DNA of 64,000 nucleotides from Siphonodentalium dalli (taxonomy: Eukaryota > Mollusca > Scaphopoda > Gadilida > Siphonodentaliidae), in NCBI GenBank assembly GCA_032622095.1, contig CP136061.1:82994324-83058323 (forward strand), in the 5' to 3' direction. Below are positions 33,501 through 48,500 of this stretch, piece after piece (position 1 is the stretch's first letter; each line of letters opens with the position of its first letter). A program made the translations under genes and the position numbers. A model generated the notes under the pieces. The model did no database searches. It saw nothing but the letters and a program-made list of their open reading frames with translations, and had not been told where the DNA came from.

Positions 33501-36500
33501 GATCATAAGTAGCCCCTAAACCGGGCCTCATTACGCACGCTCCGTGTGTATACTGGTTCATAGATTAGTGTTTCGCCTGGGCGCATGGGTGTTTTATTTA
33601 TAGAATGGACATTTTTGTGAGGATTAATAGTCGGACTGTGACCGGAGGCCGAGTCCGGTAAAATGTGTAGTTGGGAATTTCATATCCGTTTATTGTCGTT
33701 AACATTTTGTCAATATCGTTTATTGTTGTTTACATTATGTCAATAACGTTGATTTTTGGTTTGTGATAAGCTTTGCCAATTACAAATAAAATAAATGAAA
33801 AAGATAATTTGTAAGTCTTATATTTCAACTTGTATAGCCATGTTCCGTTCTGCAGCTCACTGGGGGGGGGGGATTGTGGTCGGAGACGGCCGAATCGGCC
33901 GCGGGTTCGTTAATTGGGTGCTGGTTGTTATTGTTATTTTAACGGGATTCTGAGTTGGTCATTCGCAAAACCAATATATTTTATATTCTATAATTACAAT
34001 CATGGGTATATAATATATGAACTTGAGCGCGTTTCTATTTCTGACATTTGTTTTCTTGTATTTTTAATAAGACACATGGCTATTGTCGGCACGAGAAGTA
34101 ACGTTATAGCTTAGCGCAATAATGTCGATGTCAATGGCGGAACTTAATTATTATCATAATTAAAATATAATTTTGATAATCAATTTGTGTTGGTTATTTA
34201 GTGTTGACTGTGAGATAAACATGGATGATAAGGGTGGTTGAACAATTTTGTCAACATGAACAGACATTTAAAATGGAACTATATTTTTTTTATTGAAAGT
34301 GCCTTTACTTCCTCTTTGGTAGTGATGAGGATATTAATATTAATATGTTTTATCCCCAGCCGTTTCGAGATCGTTTTTCCTCTTCCAAAATGTGATTTTG
34401 TGATAAAATTTATCTTAAATTCGTCGCAATTCCATACGAAATTTATTAACCTCGTCCACTAAATTCGAAAGCTTGGCTCGAATAAAATTTAGCGCAACCA
34501 TCTATACATTTTGTATAAAATTGTGACGCATTAGAGATCCTCTATTTATTACATGATCCTACCTTTATTCCATTCAATAAACACATTCTATAAATTGTGA
34601 TATTAAACGTTCGATTAATAACAGGAAGTAGTGCTGGTTACCCTTGACACCCAGTTTGTCGTCTGTATGCATTCCGTACGCTACGTCTCAAATTACTCAA
34701 AATATAATTTTCCAACAAACTATAATGAATGAAGAGTTTGAAAAGTTATGTCATTAACTATACGACATTAAATACGACAAAGAGTCTTTATTTATCTGGG
34801 ACTATTTCTTTACGCGGGCAAACGACGCATATTAATGCGAAACGTCATCGCATTTTTTTTTTAGGCCGATGTTAGTTTCGCGTCCCATTTGTTGATTTAA
34901 GTATGTTTTTTCGAGGTTTTGGATCATGTCATAAATTGAATCTACAACTCGCCCCCAGTTTATAGCGGAATTTACAAAAACCAAAGGCTCGGTCTATACC
35001 TTATTTACTGCACTCGTTTTGTAAATTCCGCTATAAACTGGGGACTCGTTATTATTCCTTTATCACATAACTAGCCCATAAATCGACCTCTTATTTTAGT
35101 AAGACACATGTGTATTGTCGGCACGCGTAGTAACGTGAGAGATTCGCGATATGATGTCGATGTTATTGCCGGAACTGTATTATGTTAATTAGCAATTAAT
35201 TATGTTATTCGATTTGCGGTGGTTTATTTAGTGTTGACTGTGAGATAAAGATGGGTGATAAGGGTGGTTGAACAATTTTGCCAACATTAATTTATGTTAT
35301 GTGTTAAAGCATAATTGCTACCCACATAATGTTACATAAATTGCGCGCATAGGTAATATTATTACGCTTATAGGCACAATTGGATTACGTTCATGTACAC
35401 ATAATTGCGCTTAACAGCAAATCAAATAATTAATTAAGCTTAGGTCCAATTATTTAATATGTAACACACTCTACTTACCCCCCAGAGTTTCCTGGTGAAC
35501 ATATGATAAAATGTCGTATACTGGAAATATAGTGGAAACAGCAGAGGTGGACCCACTGAAAAAGAAACAGACATGATATACATAATAATCATAGGTGGCA
35601 TGTGATAAACAGACACCACATCTAGGGTTCTTACAAAGGGCGTGCGAGAAACATACACCATATATATATAGTGTCGTTACAGGTGGCGTACGGGTAACGG
35701 ACACCATATATATTAGAGAAGGCGTGTGAGAAACAGGTATCATACACATATATATGATCGTTACAGACAACGTACGAGAAACTTGCATCTGTGGTATATA
35801 TATATATAGGGTCGTTACAGGCGGTGTGCGATAAACAAACACCATATGTAGGGTCATTTCAGATGGCGTGCGAGAAACAGGCATCATACATATGGTCGTT
35901 ACAGATGGCGTGCTAGAAACATACATCACATATAGGGTCGTTACAGACGGCATGCGAGAAACAGACACCATATACATGTATAGGGTCGTTACATACGGTT
36001 GAGAAACAAACACCACATGTAGGGTCATTTCAGATGGCGTGCGAGAAACAGGCATCATATATATGGTCGTTACAGAATGCGTGCGAGAAACAGACATCAC
36101 ATATATGGTCGTTATAGATTGGGTGTAAGAAACAAACATCATATATAGGGTCGTTATAGATGGGGTGTAAGAAACAGACATCATATGTAGGGTCGTTACA
36201 GATGCAAGGAGTGTGAGAACAGACATCATATATCACGTGACATACAAAAGACAAAGAGATCACTCATGCACTTTATGACTGGTTAATTCACATTTCTCTT
36301 TAATATCTTACATGTATTGCTGTTTGGTAATTGGGTCACACACGACTCGCCACGTGAAATTGGGATAATGCACTGGTTTGAGGTAAGCCTCAAGTTATTC
36401 GGGCCTATAAAGGATTTCCGAACAAGTGCACATGTGAGGATATATATGTAGTTTTTGTAGACAACAGGAGCTATACTAACCGATGGTGTTTGACAACATG

Positions 36501-39500
36501 GTAAGCGACATCTCCCCTAAACGTAGAATACAGATTATGGCACAAACAGTTCTCATTTTTAATTACGTGTTTCAATACAGACTCCATATACAACCTCCGT
36601 GGTGGACATAGTTACGACATCATACCATTGGCGGTGGCAATGTTACTACATCTCCATGGTGAACATACGACATCATACCATATGCGGTGGCAAAGTTACT
36701 ACACTTGCTATATATATACTCACATAGAAAGAAATATTTGTGTTGAAAGTTATAAGGCATGCTCTTCTTCCATGCTTTAGCTACCTGAAAAATAAATGTT
36801 CAAACTCGATATGTACGTTTATGTTTTATGGAGACAAATGTTCACTCTCGCTGTATATGTTTGTTTTATGGAGCAGGAACAGAATCGGGAAGCCTCCGAT
36901 ATGCTAGCCTGGGTACGACTAAACCTTGGTCACTATACAGGAACCTGCATAGAGGGCGGCTTGATATATCTTCTCCATAATTTGTGTCACTTGTGTCATA
37001 TTGTCGTAGGGAGAAGTGATATCTCTCATATACCAATATTCATTTGTCCTTACAACATATTCAGGGAATGTCACTTCAGATGATGCAGCCTTTTTATAAT
37101 TTCATTGTTCGGTGATTGGTTTATTGTTTAACGATAAACCACAGTGCAAAAACGAGAAATACACATTGAGATTCAATTACAATTGAACATGAGAGGACAA
37201 TAACATGCATCATTAACCCGTTCACGACGGGAGCTGCGTTGGAACAGCATTAAATATCCTGTGCCATTGAATTATCTTACAACTAACGCGAGTCTCCGAT
37301 ATATAAGAGCCTCACATGCATACAAGAATGCATTGCACAGGGTCAAGGTCAATAATGTTAGGCCAATGTATTAAGAACATTTATCACCCCGTCAATTATC
37401 CCAGACGGGGTTTGCATATTCTAATAGTGGCCGAATGTATGAAATATAAATTCGCTCAAGGCTTTTTCGGTGTAATGAATAAGAGTTTATGTGAGTTAAC
37501 TTCACCAAAAGTTGAATTTTCCGTCATTATTTTAGGGTGGTGTATTGTTTTGTACTTCCTAGTTATTAATAGTGATTCCGCCTTCAATGGGTAGATATCA
37601 ATGTAAGTCTTTATTAATATTATTAAAATAATAATTTCGGGTCTTTTTGTAAAGAGATATGTCATCGGCAAGTTGGCGTATGTTACATGCTCAGTTATAT
37701 CATTAACATAGATCAAAAACCATAACGGGCCTAAGCTTGAGCCTTGGGGTACACAAGCTGTTATATCCAGCCAATCGGATGTGAAATTTCAATGATGACT
37801 CTTTGTTTTCTTCCCGATAGGTATTGTTCTAAAAGTGTAAGAAGTTTTCCGGTTATGCCAATTTTCTTACATTTATATAAACTTAAGAAAATTGGCATAA
37901 CCGGAAAATCCCTTGTGCCAAATTATGTCGAAATATTTGCTATTGTCGCAAAAAAATACTTCGCACCTCTTTTCCACTATCAACATATTGACTTATATGA
38001 TTATAAATATCTGTCACCTGAACGACTGTACAGTCTCAAGCAGTAAATCGAGATTGGAGGCAGATATTTAGTCTGGCTATTTGCACGGAGAACGCTGGCT
38101 TGGTGCAGATGTACGTACATCTCTCAAGGATTTTTGATACGGATAAGGATAAGGCCTGTAGTTTGTTGGCGTTTTTTGGTCGTTCTTCCTGTGAACAACA
38201 CCACGTTTGCCATTTTCCACCCTTCGGGATAATAGGAGTAATTCCAAAGTGTTTTAAATAGAAACGTCAGAGGTCCTTTCAATGACACTGCACCGTTGTT
38301 TAATATCCGAGGGCTAATCATAGCTGGGCCACACGCTTTAGATGTACCAATTGTATTTAAGCTATTTTCATGGGTTAATTTTATTTAATTTATTTTAGGT
38401 CTGCCATCATTGTCAGTATGAAAAGTAACATACATGTTAGTATTATCAACTTGAAATATACTACAAAATACTTATTTAGGCATGGTGCCTTGTCTATATT
38501 TCCAGCGAATATTGTATCGCCAATCGTCAAAGTTGGAATATCTTTTCTACTATCTCGAAGTAGAAACTAATTAAAAGTTCTCCACCAGAGAGTTGAATCA
38601 GATAATTTGGTGTTTAGTGTATCTCAAATTTAAATATGTGATCAGCCTTGAACTTCCTTATTGCTTCTACTATTTATATTCTTTTTTATTGAAATTCAGC
38701 CAACGGGCTCTCAGTGTCTATGCTCTTTTGTGTAATCGTTTCCTCTGGCATGTCAATTTTCAAATGCCGCAAGTTAAACATTCGGGCGAATCTATGCGAA
38801 CATGTATGGATTTGTTCGGTATTTGTTTTCCGTCACAGGGGCTATTACTTCAGTCAGTTTTGATGCAAGTTTATTAAGATGGGAATTGCCCGATTCTATT
38901 TTATAGTACCACGTGAGCAGTTCACTGTTCATCGCATCAGAGTTTCCATCATATTTCCATATTGTGAGTTTCACTGACCGGCCACGTTGTATATCTGACC
39001 CTTGGGGTTCTAGTAATACAGGGTAGTTATATCTAATTCGTTCAGAAAAAAATACACCCAAACACTTCTGATCTGAAAATGATATCATTGCTTGTAAGAT
39101 ACATATCGAGAGTGGAAGAGTTAGTAGGTAATGACACAAGTTGGTTAAGTTGAAATTCTGCACATAGCCCATTCACCCCGTACCTATTGGTTTTGTTTGA
39201 TCATCAATTAAATCACCAACTATAATAACATTTCCTTTATTATTCTTTCCCACAAGAAATTTAAGATGGTTTGATGATACATGCAACCAACCTGATTCTA
39301 CGATGGAATATTCAGGTCATGCCGAATGCTAAAGGGAAGTGATTCTTTTATGTGAATGGCTATACCCACACCCACACGTTCGGATCTATCGCAGCGAATT
39401 AGGTCGCGGAATCCTGCTAATCGAATATCGATGTCTTCAACCTTATCATTAAGCCATGTCTCGGTAAACACCAAAATGTCATAATCGGGCGCTTCACATG

Positions 39501-42500
39501 ATATAAGATCCAATTTTGGTTGTAGGCTCTGGACGTTTAATTGATAAATTGTCAACGACGGAGTACGAATCAGCTCGATGGGTCCAGGATTTTCTCAAAC
39601 GTCGTTTCCGAGTAATAGTACGATGAGCACTGTACCCATAACATAATAGGGAATGTTTTTTGACAGTAGTGAGTCAAGCGTTGGTAACGACTGGCTGTTT
39701 AACCATTTACCCAACAGAACGGCCCTGTGCCAATGCATTCTCTTATATATGCGAGTCGACCATAGGTCGCCACGCATATATAAGAGAATGCATTGGCTTA
39801 ACACATATTAAAAATGATAAAATTGTAAAAGAATGTAGAAAAATATTATAAAAATTGTTAAAAAATGTAAGAATTTTTTTTTTTAGGCCAATGCATTCTT
39901 TTATATATTCGAGGCGACCTATGGTCGACTCGCATATATAAGAGAATGCATTGGCACAGGGCATAACTGTAACCATCACAATGTGGTCAATGAACCGTCG
40001 TTTCCGAGTAATAGTACGATGAGCGCTATACCCATAACATAATAGGGAATGTTTTATGAAAGTAGTGAGTCTTTGGTAACGACTGGCTGTTTAAGCTTAA
40101 TTTTAAGCTAAGGATGTTGTAAGCGAGAATGTGATTAAAATCAGTGTATTCTAAGATATCGGGAAACTACCCCCCCCCCCCCCCCCGTTGGCACCAGCTA
40201 TTATATAGTAGGTGTAGAGTTTGCAAGTATGACAAGCTGTTTTTGGATGACGGTGTAATAGCTTTGCCATGAACTTCATACGCATGCCCTACTGTATATA
40301 GAAGTTAAGGATAACAATTGGGATGGTCATGTATACCTCACACATGTCACCTATTTCTCCGGGGACGCATCGGATAGTTTTGCCAGGCTCCGTAATATAA
40401 TTTGATTGTACACAATCACAAGCAGATGTGTCTTCTAAAGCATGGAACATTAAAGGTGGATTATTTCTTCCGCAACATGATCTATATAGTTTCCTAGGTA
40501 TAAAATAATACATATAAATCGAAGACCCCTGTCAGGAAACGCGTTTATCAATTAATATTGATGTTATTTGTTTTTGTATAAACTAACTTTGTGCCGTTCA
40601 AATTCAATAATGGTCCCCGATATTCACGACAGTCTTTTTTTTGCGTTTATTGGATATTTTAAGTATTGTATTCATTGAAAATAAGCACATGGTGACTCTA
40701 GCTTTTTGCAACTCGCATTCGTTCGGAGCACTATGCTGGAAGCCTCTATCGAAAAGTTATATTTATAGAACAAAGAAGTATCACATTAATTGAATAAAAT
40801 AATATCGAAATAAAATCAATAATAATTGATAGAATCGTTTCATGGCATGTGTTACATGTATTATTTCATACCCAGGAATCTATCTAAAATGTGTTATTTA
40901 AAGATATAGTCCACCTATAAAGATAATATCATTGTAGTAAAACGAAAAAGAAATAAATTCATGTATACATAATCATTTGTACATAAGAGACATCCAAGCT
41001 GTGTTTGTCCTTTATAGCATGACGTAGCAGACAGGGACCAGGCTAGATGGCAACTTGTGAGACACGGACCAGCCTCGATGGCGACTTGGGAGACATGAAC
41101 CAGCCTAGAAGCCAAATTGGGAGACATGGACCAGTCTAGAGGTCACTCTACCTAAATGACAGCATGGAGTAAGTAAGGGGAGTTTACTCTTAAGGACGTA
41201 ATCAAATCAGTAATGCGACGTTACTCTACCTTAACTGGAATAGTTTCTCCGACTACAAACAGCATATCTAATCGGACATCTGGATCCTTATTTATCTATA
41301 AAGTTAAGATATATTCATTAAGCATATGTTGAGACCCAAAATATGACTTCATCACTTTCTGAATCACCAATTGTTTTGGAACATTTTTAAAAAAATCCCT
41401 TTTTTCATTTGAACCAACGGTAAACAAAATCCCCTTTATCATTAGATCCAACGGTCACCACACGCATGTTTTTAGAAGTAAGTTTTGTGGTATCAGTTTT
41501 GTAATCTGGAGTTCAAAATCAGTATCCAATTTATCCACATTTTGAAATTTGCCTGAGAACAGCAGAGGGGGCAGTTTTTTCACATCCATTTTTGGACATC
41601 CACCCCCTTTTAACACTAAAAGGGATTTGCAGGGGGAATTCACTGTAAACAGCTGTATATGAATTTCTGTCCATACAATTGGTCATGGATGTTAAGATTG
41701 ACATGTAAATCGGAACAAGTCATCTTGGGGTCATTCGGCCAAAAAAACATGGCTGCCAGCGGCCATCTTGGATTTTAAAATTCAATCCATTAGCATGGGC
41801 TACTGGCTATACTGTTTGTCTGATCATCATAACATTTTTCATTTATGTTAATATTGACATTTTAAGGTGTTTTAAGCCAAACTCATTGAAAAAAAAGAAT
41901 TAAAAAGACTTGCAGAAAAAACAAATTTGAGTTGCGGAAAAAATGTTTGTTCGTCCCATCAACAACCCGCCCACCCCGACATACGCACACGGAAAAAAAT
42001 TGCCCACCCCCTGAGAACAGAATAATTTATTTACAAAGCCGATTTCCCTTATATAATTGACCGACCACCCAAGTATTTATTTATGAAGCATCTCTCCATC
42101 CCTTATCCGATTTCATATGTAATTGCTTAAGAAGACATGTATTTTATTTGTACTGGCCTTTAAGATAGTTCTAATGGGGAATTCCCAGATCACTTACCAC
42201 ATTGGGTTTCGCATGATGTTGATAATGCATATGATTCCACCAAGATGCCGACGCACCCTGAAATATAGAATCTAAAGTTTACATCAGAGTCATTAAAGAT
42301 AGATTATCTCTTTAAATAACAAATTTGAAATAGTTGCGTGGGTATAACATAATAATAATGAATTGACGACCCCTGTCCGGAAAGGCTTCTATAAATTAAT
42401 ATTTATTTTATTTCCAATAGTTTATTATGTAATAAGATGATTTATTGGGACACTTTATTTGTCTATTTTTAGAACAGACCATTCGGGTGATACCATAATT

Positions 42501-45500
42501 ATATCGATAGAGAGAATTAGGATGTTCATATAACTACGGACCGAATGACAAGTGTCCCAGATTGAATGATTGTATTGTTTTATTCATTAGTTATGAGCGA
42601 TATTCAGTCTAATTAACGTTTATTTGTGACAAAAATACACAATGAAATTTCTGGTCTCTGTTAACAGTAACCGCTACTGTTCGTTAGCTAACCAACCACA
42701 CGTATTTAGACCAGAAAGTATTCAGAAATAAAATCAATATTAATTCATAGAAGCATTTCCGGACAGGACTCTTCGATTCAAATCTAATATTTTCTACCCT
42801 GGTAACTATATAATACATGATTACAAAGAGATAATCCACCTTTAAGATGACATTCGTGAAAGGATCAGAGAATCTGTAATTAGAGAATACGCTTACGGTA
42901 CGATCAGGAAAGAGAGAAAGTATGCTTACGGTACGATAAGGACAGAAAGAAAGTATACTTACATTACGATAAGGAAATCGAGAAATTATGCTTACGGTAC
43001 GACATGTAAACATATAAAAGTATGAAGCTGAATGAGTGTCGGAATTATGCCTATTTATATATTATCTTATACCATACACTAGTGAGAAATTGTCGTCGCA
43101 CAATTTCTATTTCTGATTTTGTCACATTTTTATTCGTGTGAATATTGAAAGTCATTAATTTTATCAGATTTTAATATCTGTGGCAAACCTATTGGACAAA
43201 CGATCATTAAAATTCATCCAAATTCAAAATAAACAAAGAAGGATAAATCTCGAATGGAAAATGCAATATAGTCAACACCCTCAAAGCAGTTATCTGTGCA
43301 GACTGACAAAAAGAAGATTTCCGAATAATGATAAGTCAAAAATGGAAAATAAGAACAATCGTATTTGGCCTTCATTTGAAAGCAGCCTTAATGGCGAACA
43401 TCCATCTAATTTCATTCCGATAACCAATGGCTGTCATATATGTGAGAACGGAAAAAAAAGGAGAACAAAAAGATGACTCTGTCGAATTTTGTTTGCCCAT
43501 AGGTGTGAATCTGTTCGACCTATAATCACTAGCGAAAGTGTCAATGACCCTGTAGCTCAACTCGGAGATGGGATAAATCATACATTACAATCAATGGAGC
43601 GATAATGGATGAGGAAAGTTTAAATGTTAAGTAATAACAGAGATCAACCCGAAGAGCCATATGACGTTTAGGATCAATTGGATGAAAAATGCTGGCCGTT
43701 GGGAATGCTGAATTGGTGCAAAGAGTAAAATCCAAGATGGATGCCAGTAGACGCATTGTTACATAATGTGGTAATCCCACAACCTGGGTCGATGTGATGA
43801 TCTAGTGATGATTTACGAGTGAAAAGTTGATCGAACACATGATGATTTCTTTATTTATATGACATACATCTATTGACATGTGACAAGTATTGCAACATAT
43901 ATGTATAGAGACCAGCAAGACTTAGTGTGTTATGAATATAGTTCCCGCGTGGTGAACGTCCATATGTAATCAGGAGCGATGCTCAATCTCCGGAACCAAT
44001 CAGGAGCGATGCTCAATCTCCGGAACCCCTTCTCATGACTCATCGTCTGTTTATATATCGACTAATGACTCGCTGACTGCGATGGACAAGGCAGAGTTCA
44101 GAGGAAAGCTAATTAATGTTGTGTAATAAGACATTCCAACTGACCAGACATTTCTAAGGTTAAACAGTCTACGAGATATCGAAGGTATATTCCGTGCGAT
44201 CAGTGATGTTACTGGTAGATGGGGGTATATTATGTATCAACATTTTGGATCGAATATCGCTCAAATCTGAACATGCCAGTAAAATTTAAAAACATTTCGT
44301 CAATATATGTCGGCTGCAGTGTGTGCCGGTGGATTTAAATGTGAAATCCAATATTCCTTTTTTTTACGAAATTTGGGGGAAATTTATGGGTCCCATCTAG
44401 TTGTCACTCCGAAGACCTGTATGAAGTTTGGTGATGATCAGATGAGGGATGTCGCATTAAGGGTGTGCCGGATTTCGTCACACAATGTAATATCCGAGAT
44501 GACCACTGGTGCCATGTTTTTCAATGAAATGTCGAAAATGATGGCTCCCATCAAGTGATCACCCAGTAGATCTACACGATGTTTACTCACGGACAGATGA
44601 GGGATGTGGGCTGTAGGGTGTGACAATGATTTAGTCATGCAAAGAGTAAAATCTAAGATGGCTGAAAGCGGTCATGTTTTTCATAGAAAATCGTTAACAA
44701 TTTGATCGCTCCCACCTAGAGGTTATGCTAAACATGCATATCAGAAAATTATCACCCAAGTTTCAATGTGATATGTTCGAATAGATGGCTAGATCGACAT
44801 ATGGAGCCCTCGGCTATGATTGCCACAAACCTCGGAATGGGGTCGTGGGCATTAAAATTACTAACAACTATGATACAATGGTTTAGTATGCGATTCCATT
44901 TCATATCATTATTAACCACCATGGACCCCATAAATAGAGTGGTGCAGTATGCATTTCCATTTCATATAATTAATAACCTCCATGAAACCCACGACAGAGC
45001 GGTGCAGTATGCGATTCCATTTCATATAATTACTAACCACCATGAAACCCATGATAGAGTGGTGCAGTATGCAATTCCATTTTATATAATTACTGACCGC
45101 CATGAAATCCATGATAGAGTGGTGCAGTATGCAATTCCATTTTATATAATTACTGACCGCCATGAAATCCATGATATAATGGTGCAGTATGTGATTCCAT
45201 TTTATATAATTACTAACCGCCATGAAACCTATGATAGAGTGGTGCATTATATAATTACTAACCACCATGAAACCTATGATAGAGTGGTGGATTATATAAT
45301 CACTAACCATAATGAAACCCATGATAGAGTGGTACATTAAATAATTATTAACCACCATGAAACATATGATAGAGTGGTGGATTATATAATCACTAACCAT
45401 AATGAAACCCATGATAGAGTGGTGCATTATATAATTATTAACCACAATGAAACCTATGATAGAGTGGTGGATTATATAATTATTAACCACCTTGAAACCC

Positions 45501-48500
45501 ATGATAGAGTGTGCAGTATGTGAATCAATGTTATAAAATTACTAACCTGCATGATACCTATGATAGAGTGGTGTAGTATATGATTCCACTTGCGGCTCTT
45601 GAATCCTGACAGATGTCCATAATCATGTTGCACCCATCCTGCTTGAACCTGGAAACACAAAATATGGTAACTTAAGGCCACATAAAGTTAAAGCCCAAAA
45701 ACACACCTCATAATATTCGTCAATAAATACTTGAACTACATTTCTACGAGCATTATTTGTACAAGAAATACGCATTGAAGCCCTATAATTACAACTTCGA
45801 ACACAATGTACGGGCCACATACAATAACCAATGTCTGAGATACTGAGACGGAAGGGCAAAATAATCAACGTTTATAGTGAACAAAGATGATTAACTCTAG
45901 AACGGAAATTTCGAACAAAGGTTTTTCCACTTAATGTCCTCATAGTGATGAAATTTAACATCCATATCAAATTGCATTGATACATTGTATATGACAACCT
46001 GTGGTTGAGACATCTGCTCAGCCCGACTGAGAGACGACTAGATGGACCGATGATCGGATGTAATCCAATATACCCAATTTGTTATTATTTTTTACAATTT
46101 TTTACAATTTTAATAATTTGTTCTTATATTTTTAACAATTTTATAATTTCACCCATACAGAGCCCCAGTTAAACATGAGCAGACGACACTCAGTACACAT
46201 GATTATATATGTGTGTGGGGCTCCCTGTATGGTTATTGACACTCTGAATGTTTTATTTTTATTTTATGTCCTAAAAATTGTTAAAGAATGTAAGAACATT
46301 TAATTAAAAAAAATTGTTAGGCCAATGCATTCTCTTATATATGCGAGGCGACCTATGTAATAACGTACATTGTAGTAACGATTATAAACGGATCTATTCA
46401 ATAGATAATTTGAGCTGTTTATCAATTTAAATATTAATCGAATACTGAGATCGAATCGATCATCACTTCGAATACTGAATATAAACTCTTACCATTTCGG
46501 TGGCCATGAATAGTATTGAGATCGTGAATGGCACCCATCCAGTACCGACGTAATAGAGCACAAATATGGACATAAACTCAAAGAATATGAGCTGGAAGAC
46601 GGACAACAGGAAGAATGGAACACTTGCATCAAACAATCCCTGAAAGAAAAAGTTAGAGATCATATCACAAAGTGCATCTGGCAGACAGACAAAAATAGAA
46701 TGGTAGACTCAATTAACCCCGTCTTTGATAAATTGATTCACACACTCTGATTCAGTTATAAAATATATTAAGGAATGGTCGACAGATAATAAACAGTGCA
46801 GAAGGAATGATATTAAAGGACCGTTCCACAACATAAAGTGGTATATTAAAGGTGGATTATCTCTTTGTAGACATGTATTATATAGTTACCGGGGTATAAA
46901 CTATTAGATCTGAATCGAAGACTCCTGTCCGGAAATTCTTCTATCGATTAATATTAATATTATTTCGAATATTTTCTGGTCTAAAAATGTGTGGTGGTTT
47001 AGCTAACGAACAGTAGTGGTTACTGTTAACAGAGACTAACAAAATTATTGTGTAATATTGTTACAGTTAAACGTTAATTATACTCATTATAGCTTATAAC
47101 TATGGACTAAAACAATACAACCAATCAATCTGGGACATTTGACGTTCGCTACGTAGCCATAGGATCAGCCTAATGCTCTATATCGCTATATGGTATCACG
47201 CGAATGGTCTGCTCTAAAAATAGACAAGTAAACGGTCCAAATAAAATATTCGAAATAAAATCAATATTAATTGATAGAAGCCTTTTCGCACAGGGGTCTT
47301 CAGTTCATTTCTATTATTTTGTACCCACGCAACTATTTCAAATTTGTTATTTAAAGAGATAATCCATCTTTAATGGACCGTTCCACCGCTGTTAATCAAA
47401 TACTTATTATTTTCTGGTGCCCACAATCACATAATTATTAACATAAATGTTCTACCAATCAGCGACTGAGTCGGTCGCTTGCTGCGTTACATTATTTATT
47501 CACCTTGCTATTGATATCTACACACATTTAGCGTTAAATTGCCTGTTTTCACAATTGTTATTTATCAAATCAATATGCACTGAACTTTTGATTTATTCCA
47601 TGAAATTTGACATTCCTCCATTATTGTAACACCATTTTTATTTTTGCGTGACACACGTCATATATTTCACAAATAAAGATGAAAAGAAGGTACGTAGCAT
47701 ATAGGCCAGCGTTGTAAAACTAATTAAAATAGTTGTGCAGATGCCTTGTCTCATAGCAACCGTACGCTCCTCCCACTAATGGATATGGGTGGGAACCTCT
47801 ATCGTTTGTTGAACTTATTATTTGAACATATCCGAAGGGATAACTACTATTTAGTAAAGAATGCTTCAATTTATATGACGCATCCATATTGAGCATTACG
47901 AGGACCCAAGCAGACGACAGTAATCAGTGCATCGTTCTTTGTCTTGGGCTCCATATTGGAACTATTAATAAGAACGGTGTAAAGCATCCCTGACATAAGA
48001 GGTTGAAGGTAGTGAAACATATTTTGTTTGAGTCCAGGAACTCACGGACCTTCAAAGCTCGGAGCTACCGTATTAGCTTTCGATTTTTGAATTCTAGTCA
48101 TTTTTTTGAACAAATTCCATATACTGTGATTTATGGTTCGAGCTGTAATTTCACACACGTGTCATCACAACATTTTAATGTAAACAAGCATCTGCTTTCA
48201 CGTGGGATCATCATGGTATTGTAACTGTCTATGTTCATGCATAAAATACAACAACTGAATCGGGGAAAGTATACCTATGTATCCGCAAGCCAAATATCAG
48301 AAATATAAGAAACTGTCAATGTTGTCTCTGGCGATAAGTTGTTTTCATTTTTTATTCCGAGAATCATATCTAATCGCCAGAGCCACTGCCAAAAATTTAC
48401 CTCCCAAACCCATGTTACGTCGTCCGCAAATGCCCGTGTATATATATTTATGTACATATAAAGCGGTTTTTTGAGAGATGTCGGATAACTAATTATCTGC

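Larger units (their letters stand above)
36785..41229 (-). other. Desaturase intron 6 (4.4 kb)
   Basis: Holds the CR1-like LINE, the palindromic foldback element and its flanking repeats, a run of 17 C at 40170-40186, a degraded family M copy (about 40497-40921) and a 30-base array at 41030-41150. No other coding exon seen. Confidence 0.75.

Noticed and set aside
35471-36229. A 252-codon minus-strand frame that looks like a long serine/threonine-rich protein
   Set aside because: It is the 42-bp minisatellite read through, ending in the desaturase exon 8 region in another frame; no non-repeat domain.
40289-40513. Cys-rich 74-codon minus-strand frame
   Set aside because: No signal peptide pattern, overlaps degraded TIR-element sequence and has no exon-like boundaries.
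44768-45340. A 190-codon plus-strand frame
   Set aside because: It is the opposite strand of the exon 4-derived minisatellite.
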